A DNA stretch of 21,465 bases from a virus, in IMG/VR virus record IMGVR_UViG_3300030103_004662, positions 1 through 21,465 of that record. One strand, written 5' to 3'. A model generated the notes under the pieces. The model worked only from the letters and a program-made list of their open reading frames with translations. It ran no database searches and had not been told where the DNA came from. Position 1 is the first letter of the stretch, and every line of letters starts with the position of its first letter. Below, one piece after another: positions 20,778 to 21,465 of the stretch. The position numbers and the translations under genes were made by a program.

Positions 20778-21104
20778 ATGAAAGATAAAGTATACTACGA
20801 TGAGAGTTGCTACGTTTGCTCTCTGGAAATCAATACAATCAGAAAGCGTGGCGAAGCTTGCGGGATTGAGTTCGTAGATATTAGCTCTCCTGAGTTTGAC
20901 CAGCAAGGTGACTACGATACAGAAATGATTGGCGAGTTTGGCGGCGAAGAAACCAGCGGTGCTGAAACATTTAGAAAGCTATATGAGAAGATGGGATTCC
21001 AACGAGCAGTAGCATTCTCACGGCTCCCCGTGGTTAGGAGCCTGGTTGAAGCTGGTTATTATATTTTCTCCCGCTGGATTCGTCCCAACTTGCCAAAAAA
21101 ATAA
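20778..21104 (+). CDS. DCC-type thiol-disulfide oxidoreductase (DUF393)
   Basis: A 108-residue thioredoxin-like protein. Val-Tyr-Tyr-Asp-Glu-Ser-Cys11-Tyr-Val-Cys14 matches the DxxCxxC signature of the DCC family, with a predicted helix after it and a C-terminal Ala-Gly-Tyr-Tyr-Ile-Phe-Ser-Arg-Trp-Ile-Arg segment like the family's Tyr...Arg ending. The middle is shorter on hydrophobics and more acidic than in cellular homologues. It starts at ATG 20778 immediately after the previous stop with only an A-rich leader. It is the second dithiol protein in the window besides glutaredoxin; physiological partner unknown. Confidence 0.82.
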   Translation: MKDKVYYDESCYVCSLEINTIRKRGEACGIEFVDISSPEFDQQGDYDTEMIGEFGGEETSGAETFRKLYEKMGFQRAVAFSRLPVVRSLVEAGYYIFSRWIRPNLPKK

Positions 21105-21108
21105 TAAT

Positions 21109-21157
21109 TTGACAGACCCTACATCTGTGGTAATATGCATATGTAAGGGAGAGAGAT
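21109..21157 (+). promoter_or_regulatory. Promoter plus leader, copy 2 of a repeated module
   Basis: TTGACA (21109-21114), a 16-base spacer and TAATAT (21131-21136) with TGG in front (extended -10), followed by a leader with CATATGTAAGGGAGAGAG (from 21139) and the ribosome binding site of the gene at 21158. Promoter spacing and leader match the copy at 12016; the spacers themselves have diverged. It is the best promoter in the window. Confidence 0.82.
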
Positions 21158-21465
21158 ATGAGTCGCACTGTCCAATGTCAGCACTGTGGTCAATGGGGAC
21201 ACAACCGTCGTAGTTGCCCGCAAATCAAAGAAGCTCACGCCCGAGTTGAGCGCCTTGCCGAGAAGTACGGCATCGAGCGTTCGGAAGATGAGCTTGCTTA
21301 TGCTTCCACCTCTTGGATTTGCAGAATCAACGAGGCTGCCAAAGCCCAAGACGCTTCCGAAGACGAAGTATCCTGGCGTGACCGCTGGCTCTGGGAAGAG
21401 CTTGAAGAGCGCAAGATGGCTCAGTCTCGCAAGAATTCTCGTGGTCGCCAGTGTGGCTTCTGCGG
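21158..21465 (+). CDS. Zinc-knuckle protein, cut by window end
   Basis: The first 102 residues of a protein that runs off the right edge. Residues 7-20 are a CCHC zinc knuckle: Cys7-Gln-His-Cys10-Gly-Gln-Trp-Gly-His15-Asn-Arg-Arg-Ser-Cys20, the C-x2-C-x4-H-x4-C spacing that binds single-stranded nucleic acid. A helical Glu/Arg-rich stretch follows (Trp-Arg-Asp-Arg-Trp-Leu-Trp-Glu-Glu-Leu-Glu-Glu), and Gln-Cys99-Gly-Phe-Cys102 looks like the start of a second knuckle cut by the edge. It is driven by the strong repeated promoter module, suggesting abundant expression. An RNA- or ssDNA-binding role is inferred. Confidence 0.78.
   Translation, partial: MSRTVQCQHCGQWGHNRRSCPQIKEAHARVERLAEKYGIERSEDELAYASTSWICRINEAAKAQDASEDEVSWRDRWLWEELEERKMAQSRKNSRGRQCGFC

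Overview
The window looks like a stretch of a large tailed-phage genome (Caudoviricetes, probably a T4-like or jumbo-type virus of an aquatic Gram-negative bacterium). All convincing genes lie on the + strand. They are short, and they abut or overlap through ATGA, TAATG or GTGA junctions. Most match no cellular operon. The recognisable genes are typical viral cargo: a chaperonin, a small heat-shock protein, a ClpP-like protease, glutaredoxin, a compact IMP dehydrogenase, a Mom-like DNA-modification enzyme, a thermonuclease, cell-wall enzymes and acidic virion-type proteins. The host assignment is inference; no terminase, capsid, tail or polymerase gene is inside the window, so a provirus cannot be excluded.

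Layout. (1) 1-1564: a tandem run of tiny SH3/KOW-like proteins that begin with an xPGxLVx motif. (2) 1561-3703: a DenV-like glycosylase-fold protein, a zinc-ribbon protein, an IMP dehydrogenase without CBS domains and a sigma-region-4-like HTH protein. (3) 3771-8470: an acidic/basic low-complexity protein, a P-loop kinase, an L,D-transpeptidase-like protein, an EF-hand-like protein and a large unknown protein; this resembles a virion-associated module. (4) 8495-11080: a Mom-like transferase, then groEL with its own 5' hairpin and a strong terminator. (5) 11097-12012: a membrane-anchored coiled coil, a mini membrane protein and a thermonuclease. (6) 12016-14359: promoter-driven small genes, including more SH3-like proteins. 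(7) 14349-16526: glutaredoxin, ClpP-like protease, lytic transglycosylase and small membrane proteins that may serve in lysis. (8) 16513-17098: a self-contained hsp20 unit with promoter, structured 5'UTR and terminator. (9) 17133-21104: a YkuK-like RNase H-fold protein, small unknowns, a GapR-like protein, a papain-fold amidase-like protein, three more SH3-like proteins and a DCC thiol oxidoreductase. (10) 21109-end: a promoter and leader almost identical to those at 12016, driving a zinc-knuckle protein cut by the window end.

How it may fit together. Three themes stand out. The first is proteostasis and redox (GroEL, Hsp20, ClpP, glutaredoxin, DCC protein), with candidate RNA hairpins in front of both chaperone genes. 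The second is DNA metabolism and defence (IMP dehydrogenase, Mom-like modification, thermonuclease, YkuK-like and DenV-like proteins). The third, and the least explained, is an expanded family of at least 13 SH3-like domains. The 3' codons of these and adjacent genes (x-Glu, read as ...G GAG ...) double as the Shine-Dalgarno sequence of the next gene. Several consensus sigma70-type promoters also sit inside genes, suggesting nested transcription units read by the host polymerase.
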